DNA of 64,000 nt, from the NCBI GenBank assembly GCA_964619315.1, contig CAZUEH010000004.1, forward strand, positions 28,283-92,282, read 5' to 3'. The position numbers and the translations under genes are program-made. A model generated the notes under the pieces. That model was not told the DNA's origin. It did no database searches and worked only from the letters and a program-made list of their open reading frames with translations. Positions 25,694-34,900 of the stretch are shown piece by piece (within the stretch, counting starts at the first letter, position 1; each line of letters begins with the position of its first letter). Source of the DNA: Fimisoma sp964619315. Its GTDB lineage: Bacteria; Bacillota; Clostridia; Peptostreptococcales; Anaerovoracaceae.

Positions 25694-27559
25694 CTATTTT
25701 TCTTTAATGTACCTATTCAATGTCTTGATTACAGTATCAAAATCAATTGGCTTTGATATGTGTTCGTTCATCCCTGCCTCAATGCTTTTTTCTATATCTT
25801 CTTTGTAGGCATTGGCCGTCATCGCTATGATTGGTACCGTTTTCGCATCTTCTCTATCAAGTGCACGGATCGCCTTTGTTGTATCATATCCGTTCATGTT
25901 TGGCATTTGAACATCCATGAAAATCAATTCATAAAATCCTTCTTCTGAGGATGCGAATTTTTCTACCGCTATAATTCCGTCAGCAGCGGTTTCAATTATA
26001 ATTCCTGTTTCTTCAAGGAGTGCCGTCAATATTACCAAGTTTATTTCAACATCTTCGGCAATCAGTAGGCGGTGACCTTTTAGATCCGAATCATCGTTTG
26101 AAGGACATTCTTTACTCGAAAGCTCATTGGTTTTTTCAAAATTCAAAGTGAAGTAGAATTTTGATCCTTCACCCTCTTTGCTTTCAACTACTATATTTCC
26201 TCCCATCATATGGGTTAAGTTCTGACTAATTGCAAGGCCTAAGCCTGTTCCTCCATAGTTAGAGTGAATGCTCTTGTCCACTTGCTCAAAGGCTTTGAAC
26301 AACAGTGGTATTCTATCTTCAGCAATTCCTATACCGTTATCTTCAACCGAAAAATAAACTTCAACATTTTTCTCGTCAATGGAATGGGATTTGATAGTAA
26401 GCTGAACCTTGCCATTTTCCTCACTTGTAAACTTCACTGCATTGCTCAGAAGATTAAATAGAATCTGTTTTATTCTCATTCGATCCCCTTTGACCAATCC
26501 TTCTGGCAGCTCAATGTTGTCATGATTAAAGGTTATCTCTCGCTCATTTGCCTTAACATTAGTAAGCTGAATAACATCTTCAACCACCGCACCTAAGCCA
26601 ATCGCCTCATTATCAATTACAAACTTGCCGGATTCGATTTTTGACATATCCAGCACATCGTTTACAAGGTCTAACAAATGCAGCGAGGCCTTTGAGATTT
26701 CCGTCAATGTGTAATCAGTTTCGTTCTTACTTTCCATTCTGTTTGCCAGCTGTGTCATGCCAATAATAGCGTTCAGCGGCGTCCTTATTTCATGGCTCAT
26801 TCGAGCAAGGAACTCACTTTTTGCATTCGATGCAACGTTTGCAGCTTCTGTTTGGCGTTCTAATTCAGCCGTTCTCTCTTTAACAGTAATCTCTAGTTTG
26901 TCATTATTTTCTAAAAGTTGAACACTTTTCAAGAAGTTGGCAACATACATTTGGTAAATAAGTATTGAAGTGCAGGATATAAGAACTGTAATTATTATCA
27001 GATTGGTCCATGTGTCAGTAATTAAAATCGAATCTGAGGTGTTCACCTGATTTCTTGTCGCAAAAAGAGCAAACCACAAATATGCAAAGGCTCCCCCTAT
27101 TGTGCAAACACTCTGTATCGGGTGTATTATTGGGAATAATCCAACTATTAGAATTGCTATTATGTAACTATTGACGCCGCCTGTTGATAAAATATTAAGC
27201 GTACAGAAGATCATCTGTATTATAAGATAGGTATATAGAAGGCTGTTTGTCGTGACCTTTTTTATCCACGCGGCCTTTAGTTTTTCCTTTTTAATAAGCG
27301 TCAAAATCACGAAATATATTATGCCGAGGGCTAGAGTCCCCATAGACAGGAAAATATATATCATGATATCGCTTGATTTTGAATCTGCTGGTTTAAAGAT
27401 ATTGATGACATTAAGTACAATTTGCATCACAATTATGTAAATCGAAAACACATACATACGTGAAACATTGGTTTTAGCAATTGCTGCGCCAAATTTTGCT
27501 TTATACTCTTTAGGTACGGTTATTCTAAAGAGATTGTCTACACTAAACCTCTTTTTCAT
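25694..27559 (-). CDS. Hybrid sensor histidine kinase with receiver domain
   Basis: A 621-residue protein. Six predicted membrane helices (about 30-215) form the sensor, followed by a short coiled coil. The HisKA domain has the phospho-acceptor in ARMSHEIRTPLNAIIGM (about 255). The HATPase domain has the N, G1 and G2 boxes (NLLSNAVKFT; VEDNGIGI; GGTGLGLAI). A C-terminal receiver has its Asp in FMDVQMPNMNG. No response regulator with a DNA-binding output is encoded nearby, so the output path is unknown. The membrane sensor resembles none that I can name. Confidence 0.88.
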   Translation of the reverse strand: MKKRFSVDNLFRITVPKEYKAKFGAAIAKTNVSRMYVFSIYIIVMQIVLNVINIFKPADSKSSDIMIYIFLSMGTLALGIIYFVILTLIKKEKLKAAWIKKVTTNSLLYTYLIIQMIFCTLNILSTGGVNSYIIAILIVGLFPIIHPIQSVCTIGGAFAYLWFALFATRNQVNTSDSILITDTWTNLIIITVLISCTSILIYQMYVANFLKSVQLLENNDKLEITVKERTAELERQTEAANVASNAKSEFLARMSHEIRTPLNAIIGMTQLANRMESKNETDYTLTEISKASLHLLDLVNDVLDMSKIESGKFVIDNEAIGLGAVVEDVIQLTNVKANEREITFNHDNIELPEGLVKGDRMRIKQILFNLLSNAVKFTSEENGKVQLTIKSHSIDEKNVEVYFSVEDNGIGIAEDRIPLLFKAFEQVDKSIHSNYGGTGLGLAISQNLTHMMGGNIVVESKEGEGSKFYFTLNFEKTNELSSKECPSNDDSDLKGHRLLIAEDVEINLVILTALLEETGIIIETAADGIIAVEKFASSEEGFYELIFMDVQMPNMNGYDTTKAIRALDREDAKTVPIIAMTANAYKEDIEKSIEAGMNEHISKPIDFDTVIKTLNRYIKEK

Positions 27560-27814
27560 ATCTACCTCTATATAATTTCTTGTAAGTATTAATAAGAAAG
27601 TTTACTCTGCAAAGTCTTAGCCTTTCAACGGCTCATGTATGTATAAGTATAATATAAATGTGGCAGAATTTCAACAAACTTATTATGTAGTAACGGCACT
27701 TTGGCATAAAATATAATGCCAAATGTTTTAGAAAGTGTGCTTCCATGATTCAAGTGGTAAATATTGGTAATTCATGCAGTGTTCTTGCCCTCCTTCTACG
27801 CCAAAGCCCTTATA
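27560..27814. other. Intergenic region between histidine kinase and DUF1294 gene
   Basis: About 255 bases without a supported gene. It holds a palindrome, TTTGGCAT-N8-ATGCCAAA (27700-27723), whose role is unknown. A short plus-strand frame at 27745-27942 lacks a ribosome binding site and runs over the next terminator and gene; I do not support it as coding. Confidence 0.4.
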
Positions 27815-27843
27815 TAAAAAAAGATACCGTTTACACGGTATCT
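27815..27843 (-). terminator. Terminator of the parA-parB-DUF1294 operon
   Basis: Minus strand AGATACCGT and ACGGTATCT form a nine-base perfect stem with a four-base loop, followed by TTTTTTTATA. It lies about 47 bases after the DUF1294 stop. Confidence 0.88.
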
Positions 27844-27889
27844 CCAAAATTTAATATTAAGTTTGGTCTTTTGTCTGTTCTCTATACTT

Positions 27890-28162
27890 CTACAGAATGT
27901 TTATATAAAACAATCCATAAATCACTGCTGCATTTGCTATAATTCCTATCGGCATAAGAATCTTGAACTTCATCTTTTGTGTTTTATGGTTAAAAGCCAT
28001 TGCGCCTATAGTTATCCCTAGTGCGCCCATTGCAAAGTTTATGGTCAGCAATGTTTTTTCGCTTATTCGGGATTTGTCCACTTTTGCCCTATGCTTATCA
28101 ATTCCCATCATTATAAAGGTAATCAGATTCCATAAAACCATTATAATTATCAGTAGTTTCAT
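27890..28162 (-). CDS. DUF1294 membrane protein
   Basis: A 90-residue protein with three hydrophobic segments and the DUF1294 core DKHRAKVDKSRISEKTLL followed by GALGITIGAMAFNHKT. I chose the ATG at 28162 because AAAGGAG lies nine bases upstream; an ATG at 28171 directly abuts that site. The function of the family is not known. It closes the parA-parB cluster. Its ribosome-binding region overlaps a parS-like palindrome. Confidence 0.8.
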   Translation of the reverse strand: MKLLIIIMVLWNLITFIMMGIDKHRAKVDKSRISEKTLLTINFAMGALGITIGAMAFNHKTQKMKFKILMPIGIIANAAVIYGLFYINIL

Positions 28163-28170
28163 GTGAAACA
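28155..28170. promoter_or_regulatory. Degenerate parS-like palindrome at the DUF1294 start
   Basis: AGTTTCATGTGAAACA matches the consensus TGTTTCACGTGAAACA at 14 of 16 positions. It lies between parB and DUF1294, over the latter's translation start. It could be a weak ParB nucleation site, or chance. Confidence 0.45.
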
Positions 28171-28176
28171 TCTCCT

Positions 28177-29070
28177 TTATTTAAGTGTTTTCAATAGGTC
28201 CAAGAGTCTCTCTCTTTCATCTTTGGAATAATATTCTATTTCTATCTTACCCTTTGATTTGCCATCACCGATGGTAACCTTGGCACCCAAAATGTTTTTT
28301 AGGTCCTCTTCGACTCTTGCGATGTTAGGATCTTTTTTCTTCGACGCTGGTTTTCTTTTCTTTGTGGTTGCTCCTTGCACGGCCATTTTTTCCACTTCTC
28401 TAACAGAAAGACCCTCATCAATAATTTTATTCCATAGATTCTTTCTCGTTTCTTCGTCTGAAACAGTTATTAGAGTTCTTCCATGAGCTGCCGACATCTT
28501 CCCTAAAGAGATGCTTTCCTTTATATATTCCGGCAATTTTAGAAGTCTCATTGAATTTGTTATGTATGGTCTGCTTTTGCCCACGCTTTTGGAAACTTGC
28601 TCTTGCGTTAGTCCAAAGTTTTCAGTCATTTGTCTAAGACCTTCGGCTTCTTCTATCGGGTTCAAGTCCTCACGCTGCATATTTTCTATAATGGCAATGA
28701 GCATGTTTTGCTCATCATCAAACTCTCTTACAAGGCACGGAACCTGTGCAAGTTCAGCTTTGATAGCTGCTCGCCATCTTCGCTCCCCTGCAACAATTTC
28801 AAATCCTTTGTTTTTTCTTCTAACTACTATAGGTTGAATTATCCCATGTTCTTTGATAGATGCTGCTAACTCACCTATTTTTTCTTCATTAAACGTTTTG
28901 CGGGGCTGATTAGCATTTGGCATTATGTCATGGATCTTTATATACTGCACCGCATCTTGATCGTTTGTAATTTCTTTGGTTGCGGGTTTTTCAACGGAAG
29001 CTTTGGCTGGAGCATCGGCAAAAAGCGCGTCTAAGCCTCTTCCTAATCCGCCTTTTTTTGCTGTTGACAT
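28177..29070 (-). CDS. parB: Chromosome-partitioning protein ParB (Spo0J)
   Basis: A 297-residue ParB. The N-terminal tail KKGGLGRGLDALFAD is the ParA-stimulating segment. The CTP-binding domain carries GERRWRAAIKAEL (box II), and ENMQREDLNPIEEA leads into the DNA-binding helix-turn-helix (LTQEQVSKSVGKSRPYITN), followed by a dimerisation tail. It binds parS and slides along DNA as a CTP clamp. It follows parA by one base, and an exact parS site lies just upstream of parA. Confidence 0.96.
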   Translation of the reverse strand: MSTAKKGGLGRGLDALFADAPAKASVEKPATKEITNDQDAVQYIKIHDIMPNANQPRKTFNEEKIGELAASIKEHGIIQPIVVRRKNKGFEIVAGERRWRAAIKAELAQVPCLVREFDDEQNMLIAIIENMQREDLNPIEEAEGLRQMTENFGLTQEQVSKSVGKSRPYITNSMRLLKLPEYIKESISLGKMSAAHGRTLITVSDEETRKNLWNKIIDEGLSVREVEKMAVQGATTKKRKPASKKKDPNIARVEEDLKNILGAKVTIGDGKSKGKIEIEYYSKDERERLLDLLKTLK

Positions 29071-29071
29071 A

Positions 29072-29842
29072 CTACTCCTCCTCTAGCTCAAGAAATTCTT
29101 CAGCGAAGTCTATGTACGCTTCTGCTCCTTTTGATTTAGGATCGTACTCTGTAATAGGTAACCCATAGCTTGGCGCTTCTGCTAATCTTACATTACGCGG
29201 AATCACTGTGGAGTATACCTTGCCTCCGAAATATTTTTTTACCTCTTGAACCACTTGTGCTGATAGGTTGGTTCTTCCATCAAACATGCTAAGAATAACC
29301 CCTTGCACTTCCAGCTCTGGGTTTAGGCTTTTCTTTACTAGTTCTATGGTGCTCACCAATTGGCTTACGCCTTCCAACGCATAAAATTCGCATTGAATAG
29401 GAATTAGCACGCTATCTACCGCCGCCAATGAGTTTATAGTCAATAGTCCTAGTGACGGAGGGCAGTCGATGAAGATATAGTCATACTCGTCTTTTACTTT
29501 ATCAAGACCAGCTTTTAATGCGGTTTCTCTTCTTTCAACCTGAACTAACTCAACTTCTGCACCGGCCAAGTCAACACTTGCAGGTATCAAGTCAAGATTC
29601 TCTGTATCCGTCTTCATTATAGCATCTCTTATGTCGTATTCACTATCTACGAGAATGTTATAAATAGTGTCCTCCAAGCCTTTCTTGGCAATTCCAAGTC
29701 CGCTTGTAGTGTTCCCTTGTGGATCTATGTCCAACACTAAAATCTTTTTCCCCTTCAAGGCCAGGCAGGCTGCCAGGTTTATATTGGTTGTAGTTTTTCC
29801 TACACCACCTTTTTGGTTGAATATTGCTATTGCTTTTCCCAA
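29072..29842 (-). CDS. parA: Chromosome-partitioning ATPase ParA (Soj)
   Basis: A 256-residue ParA ATPase with deviant Walker A KGGVGKTT near 11-18, LDIDPQGN and FIDCPPSLG. I chose the TTG at 29842 (MGKAIAIFNQKGG) because AGGAGG lies seven bases upstream and the resulting length fits Soj. An ATG at 29896 would add 18 atypical residues that read through this ribosome binding site. With ParB it acts in origin segregation. Confidence 0.94.
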   Translation of the reverse strand: MGKAIAIFNQKGGVGKTTTNINLAACLALKGKKILVLDIDPQGNTTSGLGIAKKGLEDTIYNILVDSEYDIRDAIMKTDTENLDLIPASVDLAGAEVELVQVERRETALKAGLDKVKDEYDYIFIDCPPSLGLLTINSLAAVDSVLIPIQCEFYALEGVSQLVSTIELVKKSLNPELEVQGVILSMFDGRTNLSAQVVQEVKKYFGGKVYSTVIPRNVRLAEAPSYGLPITEYDPKSKGAEAYIDFAEEFLELEEE

Positions 29843-29923
29843 AATACTTCCTCCTATTTTATGTCTGCTGTTATTATATAATATTTTCACACTCATTACT
29901 ATAGTTATTGTTAAAAAAATAGA

Positions 29924-29939
29924 TGTTTCACGTGAAACA
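29924..29939. promoter_or_regulatory. parS: parS centromere site (exact consensus)
   Basis: TGTTTCACGTGAAACA is the exact 16-base ParB-binding consensus of Bacillus. It is nested in a longer palindrome flanked by AAAAATAGA and TCTAT-CTATTTTT, so the same element could also act as a hairpin after rsmG. It lies 80 bases upstream of parA and about 7 kb from the origin. Confidence 0.92.
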
Positions 29940-30031
29940 TCTATCTATTTTTAGCTTTCCTGTTGGTCTGGCTGGGAGCGTACGGCTTTGCTATTTGTTT
30001 CCATTTTTTCCCATTTATGTCAATTCTCGAT

Positions 30032-30742
30032 TTACCTTATTGGCTCTTTTGCAGGGGTTCCTGCTTTTCTCGGGTACTTTGATCCCGTTTTGTCTGTCTT
30101 TTTTATTAGCACTATCTTGTGCTCGTCTCCGACTTGGTGAAGCGGTGTCGGCGCCATTCTTTCATATTCGCCACCTAAAATTTTGATAGCCTTTTGAGCA
30201 GTTTCCAGCTCCGCCTCGGAGTCTGCGCCCTTGTAGGCAACCATATATCCTCCCACTTTTACGAATGGCAAGCAATATTCGCTAAGGACGGTTAGATTTG
30301 ATACGGCCCTTGAGACACAAAGGTCATAGCCTTCTCTATGGCGAGGATTTCTAGCCAAATCTTCGGCTCTTGCATGAACCGTTTTGACGTTTTTTATTCC
30401 TATAGCTTCGCAAAGTTCGTCAATGATTTTCAGTTTTTTGTTTAGGGAATCAGCAAGAATGAATTCTTTTTCTGGAGACAAAATCGCCAACGGAACTCCC
30501 GGGAAGCCTGCGCCTGTTCCCATATCTAACACTTTATTTGCTTTTACGTATTCTGGCAAATTAAAACAGGCTGCCGAATCCACAAAGTGCTTAATAGTGA
30601 ATTCCTTAGGATCTCTTATGGCCGTTAAGTTGACCATTTCGTTCCATTGAAGCACGCCACTGCGATATGCGTCAAACTTTCTGAGCATATCTTCGTCGTA
30701 AGGCATTTTGTTTTCTTCGAAATATTCTATAAGTTGTTTCAC
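30032..30742 (-). CDS. rsmG: 16S rRNA (guanine-527-N7)-methyltransferase RsmG
   Basis: A 236-residue Rossmann methyltransferase with the S-adenosylmethionine site VLDMGTGAGFPGVPLA near 70-85 and the family motif HARAEDLAR followed by YDLCVSRAVSNL. It methylates G527 of 16S rRNA. The start is a GTG that overlaps the mnmG stop by one base (TAGTG). The C-terminal 20 residues are basic and slightly longer than usual. Confidence 0.95.
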   Translation of the reverse strand: MKQLIEYFEENKMPYDEDMLRKFDAYRSGVLQWNEMVNLTAIRDPKEFTIKHFVDSAACFNLPEYVKANKVLDMGTGAGFPGVPLAILSPEKEFILADSLNKKLKIIDELCEAIGIKNVKTVHARAEDLARNPRHREGYDLCVSRAVSNLTVLSEYCLPFVKVGGYMVAYKGADSEAELETAQKAIKILGGEYERMAPTPLHQVGDEHKIVLIKKTDKTGSKYPRKAGTPAKEPIR

Positions 30743-32622
30743 TATTTTCCTCTTCTTCTTTTCTCCAAATATACAAGGAGAACATTGATGTCTGCTGGTG
30801 ATACTCCAGAAATTCTCGAGGCTTGGCCTAAAGATTCTGGCTTTATCTGGTTTAGTTTTTGCGATGCTTCAATTCTTAGTCCATCGATTTTTTCGTAGTC
30901 AAGTTCGTGGTCGAGTTTCTTGTTTTCTAATTTTTTGAATCGTTCTATTTGGGCGAGCTGCTTTTGGATATATCCTTCATATTTTATATGAACTTCTAAT
31001 TGTGTTACCTCATGATAAGAAAGTTCAGGTCGAGTTTCATCATCTATTTGCGCCAAGTCTTTGTATGTGATCTGCGGTCTCTTTAAAAGATCTGCCATAG
31101 AAATTCTTGACTGTACTGGCGAGGTTTCATGTGCTTCCAAAAATTCATTTATCTCTTTTGGTGTAAATGTTTTTTGGTTCAATCTTTCAAGCTCTTTTCC
31201 AACATTTTCCTTTTTTGCCAAATATCGCTTATATCGCTCCTCAGAGGCCAATCCGACTTCATATCCCTTGTCTGTCAAACGCAAATCTGCGTTGTCTTGC
31301 CTCAGAACCAGCCTATATTCCGCTCTGGACGTCATTATTCTGTAAGGTTCATTAGTCCCTTTTGTCACCAAATCGTCGATTAGAACGCCAATATAAGCCT
31401 CGTTTCTTCCCAGAACTAGCGGATTTTTTGACGAAATTTTGCGAACTGCATTAATTCCTGCCATCAATCCCTGAGCTGCCGCTTCTTCATATCCGGAGCT
31501 TCCATTAAATTGTCCTGCGCAAAAAAGATTTTCAATCTGTCTATTTTCTAAACTCAATTTTAAATCTTGAGGGTCGATGCAATAATACTCGATCGCATAG
31601 GCCGGTCTAACTATTCTAAGATTTTCAAGTCCTGGTATTGTTTTGTAAAAAGCAAGTTGAACATCCTCAGGCAAGCTAGATGACATTCCTTGTATATACA
31701 TTTCGTCAGTATCCAAACCTTCGGGTTCTACGAAAAGTTGATGCCTCTCTTTGTCCGCAAATCTATTTACTTTATCCTCGATGGACGGACAATATCTTGG
31801 GCCGATTCCCTCTATCTGTCCTCCGAACAAAGCCGATCGATGAAAATTAGCTCGAATCACTTTATGAGTTTCTTCATTAGTATATGTAAGCCAGCAAGAA
31901 ATTTTATTTCCTCCCACCTTATCGTTCAGGAAAGAAAACGGAACCGTTTCCTCGTCGCCTTTCTGCTCCTGCATTTTGGAATAATCCAAACTGCTTCCTA
32001 AACATCTAGCCGGTGTGCCAGTTTTAAACCTACGAAGTTTCATTCCGTGCTTCTTTAAATTTTCTGCTAACTCGTTAGATGGCGCAAGGCCGTTAGGCCC
32101 ACTTTCAAATGCGCTACTCCCGATAAAAATCTTTCCGTTTAAGAAAGTTCCCGTTGTCAGGATTACTGCCTTTGCCTCATAACAAGTCCCGGTCTTTGTA
32201 ACGACTCCCGTCACCTTACCGTCTTCAATAATCAAGTCCGTCACTTCCCCCTGTTTCATGTCCAGGTTAGGTGTTGACTCGATAGTCTTTTTCATTTCTA
32301 TATGGTAGCGATTTTTATCTGCCTGTGCCCTAAGGGAATGTACCGCAGGCCCTTTAGCAGTGTTGAGCATTTTGCACTGAATAAAGGTCTTATCAATATT
32401 GCAGCCCATTTCTCCGCCAAGTGCATCTATCTCTCTAACTAGGTGACCTTTTCCGGTTCCCCCTATAGACGGATTGCACGGCATCATTGCTACCGCTTCT
32501 AAGTTCATGGAAAACATCAATGTTCTTTTGCCCATTCGGCTTGCAGCAAGAGCAGCTTCGCAACCAGCATGGCCAGCGCCTACTACAATCACATCGTATT
32601 CTCCCATAAAAATTCTTTCCAT
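30742..32622 (-). CDS. mnmG: tRNA uridine 5-carboxymethylaminomethyl modification enzyme MnmG
   Basis: A 626-residue FAD protein. The N-terminal dinucleotide fold is DVIVVGAGHAGCEAALAASRMG, and the family signatures MPCNPSIGGTGKGHLVREIDALGG and GLMAGINAV are present. With MnmE it modifies the wobble uridine of several tRNAs. Either Met1 or Met6 (MGEYDVIV) could be the start. It lies between mnmE and rsmG, the standard order. Confidence 0.97.
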   Translation of the reverse strand: MERIFMGEYDVIVVGAGHAGCEAALAASRMGKRTLMFSMNLEAVAMMPCNPSIGGTGKGHLVREIDALGGEMGCNIDKTFIQCKMLNTAKGPAVHSLRAQADKNRYHIEMKKTIESTPNLDMKQGEVTDLIIEDGKVTGVVTKTGTCYEAKAVILTTGTFLNGKIFIGSSAFESGPNGLAPSNELAENLKKHGMKLRRFKTGTPARCLGSSLDYSKMQEQKGDEETVPFSFLNDKVGGNKISCWLTYTNEETHKVIRANFHRSALFGGQIEGIGPRYCPSIEDKVNRFADKERHQLFVEPEGLDTDEMYIQGMSSSLPEDVQLAFYKTIPGLENLRIVRPAYAIEYYCIDPQDLKLSLENRQIENLFCAGQFNGSSGYEEAAAQGLMAGINAVRKISSKNPLVLGRNEAYIGVLIDDLVTKGTNEPYRIMTSRAEYRLVLRQDNADLRLTDKGYEVGLASEERYKRYLAKKENVGKELERLNQKTFTPKEINEFLEAHETSPVQSRISMADLLKRPQITYKDLAQIDDETRPELSYHEVTQLEVHIKYEGYIQKQLAQIERFKKLENKKLDHELDYEKIDGLRIEASQKLNQIKPESLGQASRISGVSPADINVLLVYLEKRRRGK

Positions 32623-32644
32623 TATATATAAAGTCCTTTCAAAC

Positions 32645-34015
32645 TTATTTTCCTAAACAAAATCTTTCAAACACCTTGTCAATTATATCAGAGGTTGCCG
32701 TCTCTCCAATTATTTCTCCCAGAGCCTCGTATGCCCTGTTTACATCAATCTCGATAAATTCCAAAGGTTCTCTTATTTCAGTCATTTGCAAAGCATCCGC
32801 CAGACTCTGGCTTCCTTCTTCCAAAAGATTTTTGTGGCGAAGGTTCGTCACCAGCATATTTTCTCCATGACTTACTTGACCTCCATACACCATGTCCTCT
32901 ATGGCTGCTGCCAACTCTTTTGACCCTTTGCCATCAATCAACGCAGTCTCTATTATAACTGCCTGAGGCATTGCTTTGGTTAGTTTCGCTGCTGTAATCA
33001 CAGAGCCTTTATCTCTTTTGTTAAGCAGAATTATAGCTTTGCGATCTGCAATATAATCAATTATTTCGTGATCCTCTGGATCAAGGTCGTTGCTTCCATC
33101 AATTACGAAGACAACTAAATCCGAATTATTAAAAGCCTCTTTGCTCTTCTCAATTCCTATTTTTTCTATTACGTCCTCAGTCTCATGGATGCCGGCTGTA
33201 TCTGTTAACACAACAGGAATGTTGTTTATTACAAGCCTTTCCTCTATTGTATCTCTTGTGGTTCCCGGGATATCTGTTACTATGGCTCTGTTCTCGCCGA
33301 TAAGAGTGTTCATCAAGGAGGACTTTCCTACATTAGGTTTTCCTACTATTGATACTTTTAATCCCTCTCTGATTATTCGCCCTGTGTTAGCAGTGGACAA
33401 TAGCTTGACTATTTTGTCCCTTGTATTTTTCAACGCCTCCGACAATTTTTCGTAGGTCATTTCTTCAATGTCCTCGTCTGGATAATCAATGTTTACCGTA
33501 AGGCTCACCAATATATCCACAAGGTCTGCACGTATTTCCTTTATTTTTGCAGAAAAAGCTCCTTCAAGCTGGTCGAGGGCTACATCGAAAGTTTTTTCAG
33601 TCTTGGCTTTGATCAAATCGATTACAGCTTCTGCCTGTGACAAATCAAGGCGTCCATTCAAAAATGCTCTTTTGGTGAATTCTCCTTTTTCAGCAAGTCT
33701 TCCGCCATTTTTCAATACTAAGTCCAAAATTTTTCTTAAAGAAATAATGCTGCCATGACATTGTATTTCTACTACATCTTCAGCCGTATATGTACGAGGG
33801 CCTTTCATATATACAGACATTACCTCGTCTATTTTCTTGCCACTTTCAGGATCTATTATGTGACCATAAGCAAGCGTTCTGCTTTTTATGTTTTCGGACA
33901 CAGGAACAAAGACCTTCTTCAAAATTGTCAAGGCCTCTTCTCCGCTTATTCTTACTATTCCTATTCCGCCCTCGCCTTGGGCCGTTGCAATAGCAACAAT
34001 TGTATCTTCCATCAT
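32645..34015 (-). CDS. mnmE: tRNA modification GTPase MnmE
   Basis: A 456-residue GTPase. It has an N-terminal tetrahydrofolate-binding domain (MEDTIVAIATAQGEGGIGIVRISG), a helical domain, and an inserted G domain with GKPNVGKSS, DTAGIHETED and NKRD. The C-terminus is FCLGK with the catalytic Cys (more often FCIGK). It partners MnmG in tRNA wobble uridine modification. Either of the first two Met codons may start it. A terminator separates it from jag upstream. Confidence 0.97.
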   Translation of the reverse strand: MMEDTIVAIATAQGEGGIGIVRISGEEALTILKKVFVPVSENIKSRTLAYGHIIDPESGKKIDEVMSVYMKGPRTYTAEDVVEIQCHGSIISLRKILDLVLKNGGRLAEKGEFTKRAFLNGRLDLSQAEAVIDLIKAKTEKTFDVALDQLEGAFSAKIKEIRADLVDILVSLTVNIDYPDEDIEEMTYEKLSEALKNTRDKIVKLLSTANTGRIIREGLKVSIVGKPNVGKSSLMNTLIGENRAIVTDIPGTTRDTIEERLVINNIPVVLTDTAGIHETEDVIEKIGIEKSKEAFNNSDLVVFVIDGSNDLDPEDHEIIDYIADRKAIILLNKRDKGSVITAAKLTKAMPQAVIIETALIDGKGSKELAAAIEDMVYGGQVSHGENMLVTNLRHKNLLEEGSQSLADALQMTEIREPLEFIEIDVNRAYEALGEIIGETATSDIIDKVFERFCLGK

Positions 34016-34045
34016 ACGCTTTTCCCTAATTAGTTAATTTGTTGC

Positions 34046-34071
34046 AAAAAGGGCTGTCAAAGAGACAGCCC
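34046..34071 (-). terminator. Terminator between jag and mnmE
   Basis: Minus strand GGGCTGTC pairs with GACAGCCC around a five-base loop, followed by TTTTTGC. It may split the rpmH-jag transcript from mnmE-mnmG-rsmG. Confidence 0.85.
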
Positions 34072-34077
34072 TCCATA

Positions 34078-34893
34078 TTATTTCAGCTCAATTATAACCC
34101 TTCTATATGGGTCTTGTCCTTCGCTTCTAGTTAACACCTTGTCGTGGTTGTGAAGAGCTTCGTGAATCACCTTTCTTTCATACGGGTTCATCGGTTCAAG
34201 CTTAACACTTCTTCTTGTTTTCATTACCTTGTTGGCAAGTCTATACGCCAGCGCTTCAAGGGTGCTTTCTCTCTTTGCTCTATAATTTTCGGCATCTACT
34301 ACCACTCGAGTATATTCTTCATTGCCTTTGTTAGCTACAAGGCTTGTCAAATATTGGATAGCATCCAAGGTTTGTCCTCTTTTGCCTATTATAGTTCCAG
34401 AATCTTTGCCTTGAATGTTCAAGAACAAAGCTTCGTCATTTTTCTTGGCTTCTATTTCTAGATCCAATCCCATTTCCTTCATTACTTTTCTAAGGAAATC
34501 TAGTGCTTCGTGTTCTTCGCAAGGAACTAAGTTCTCTTCGTTGAGTTCTCGTTCTTTTTTGAAGTTTTCTTCCTGTCCAACTCTTGGTTCCTGCTTTGCA
34601 GGTTCCTTTGCGAACTTTTCTGTCTGTTGAGTCTGCACTTTTGGTGCCTTTTCGGTTTCAATGACTTCCTTTTTATATTCAGTTGTCGGCTTTGCTGACT
34701 CCTGCTTTTTTTCTACCCTAACGAGGGCAAGTTTTGAGCCAATTCCGAAAAAGCCTCTTGAAGGTTCCTCTAAAACAGTAACTTCGACTTCATCTATGGT
34801 AAGTTTCAGATCTTCTAACGCCAAGCTTACGGCGGTTTCTACATCTGTTCCCCATTTTTCAGAAAAATCTGCCATGTTTTGCTTTTCCTCCAA
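34078..34893 (-). CDS. jag: RNA-binding protein Jag/KhpB (SpoIIIJ-associated)
   Basis: A 271-residue protein with a Jag-N domain (FSEKWGTDVETAVSLALEDL...GFFGIGSK, 9-60). A charged Glu/Lys/Gln-rich linker runs from about 65 to 120. A KH domain follows (GTIIGKRGQTLDAIQYL), then an R3H domain (MNPYERKVIHEALHNH). It binds RNA and is linked to cell-envelope growth in related bacteria. It directly follows yidC, as in nearly all Firmicutes. Confidence 0.94.
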   Translation of the reverse strand: MEEKQNMADFSEKWGTDVETAVSLALEDLKLTIDEVEVTVLEEPSRGFFGIGSKLALVRVEKKQESAKPTTEYKKEVIETEKAPKVQTQQTEKFAKEPAKQEPRVGQEENFKKERELNEENLVPCEEHEALDFLRKVMKEMGLDLEIEAKKNDEALFLNIQGKDSGTIIGKRGQTLDAIQYLTSLVANKGNEEYTRVVVDAENYRAKRESTLEALAYRLANKVMKTRRSVKLEPMNPYERKVIHEALHNHDKVLTRSEGQDPYRRVIIELK

Positions 34894-34900
34894 TATAAAG

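Noticed and set aside
27745..27942. Plus-strand 65-codon frame between the histidine kinase and DUF1294 genes
   Set aside because: It has no ribosome binding site, runs through a terminator and over the end of the opposite gene, and its composition is not protein-like.
29843..29896. ParA start at the ATG at 29896
   Set aside because: The extra 18 residues are atypical and cross a perfect AGGAGG that serves the TTG at 29842.
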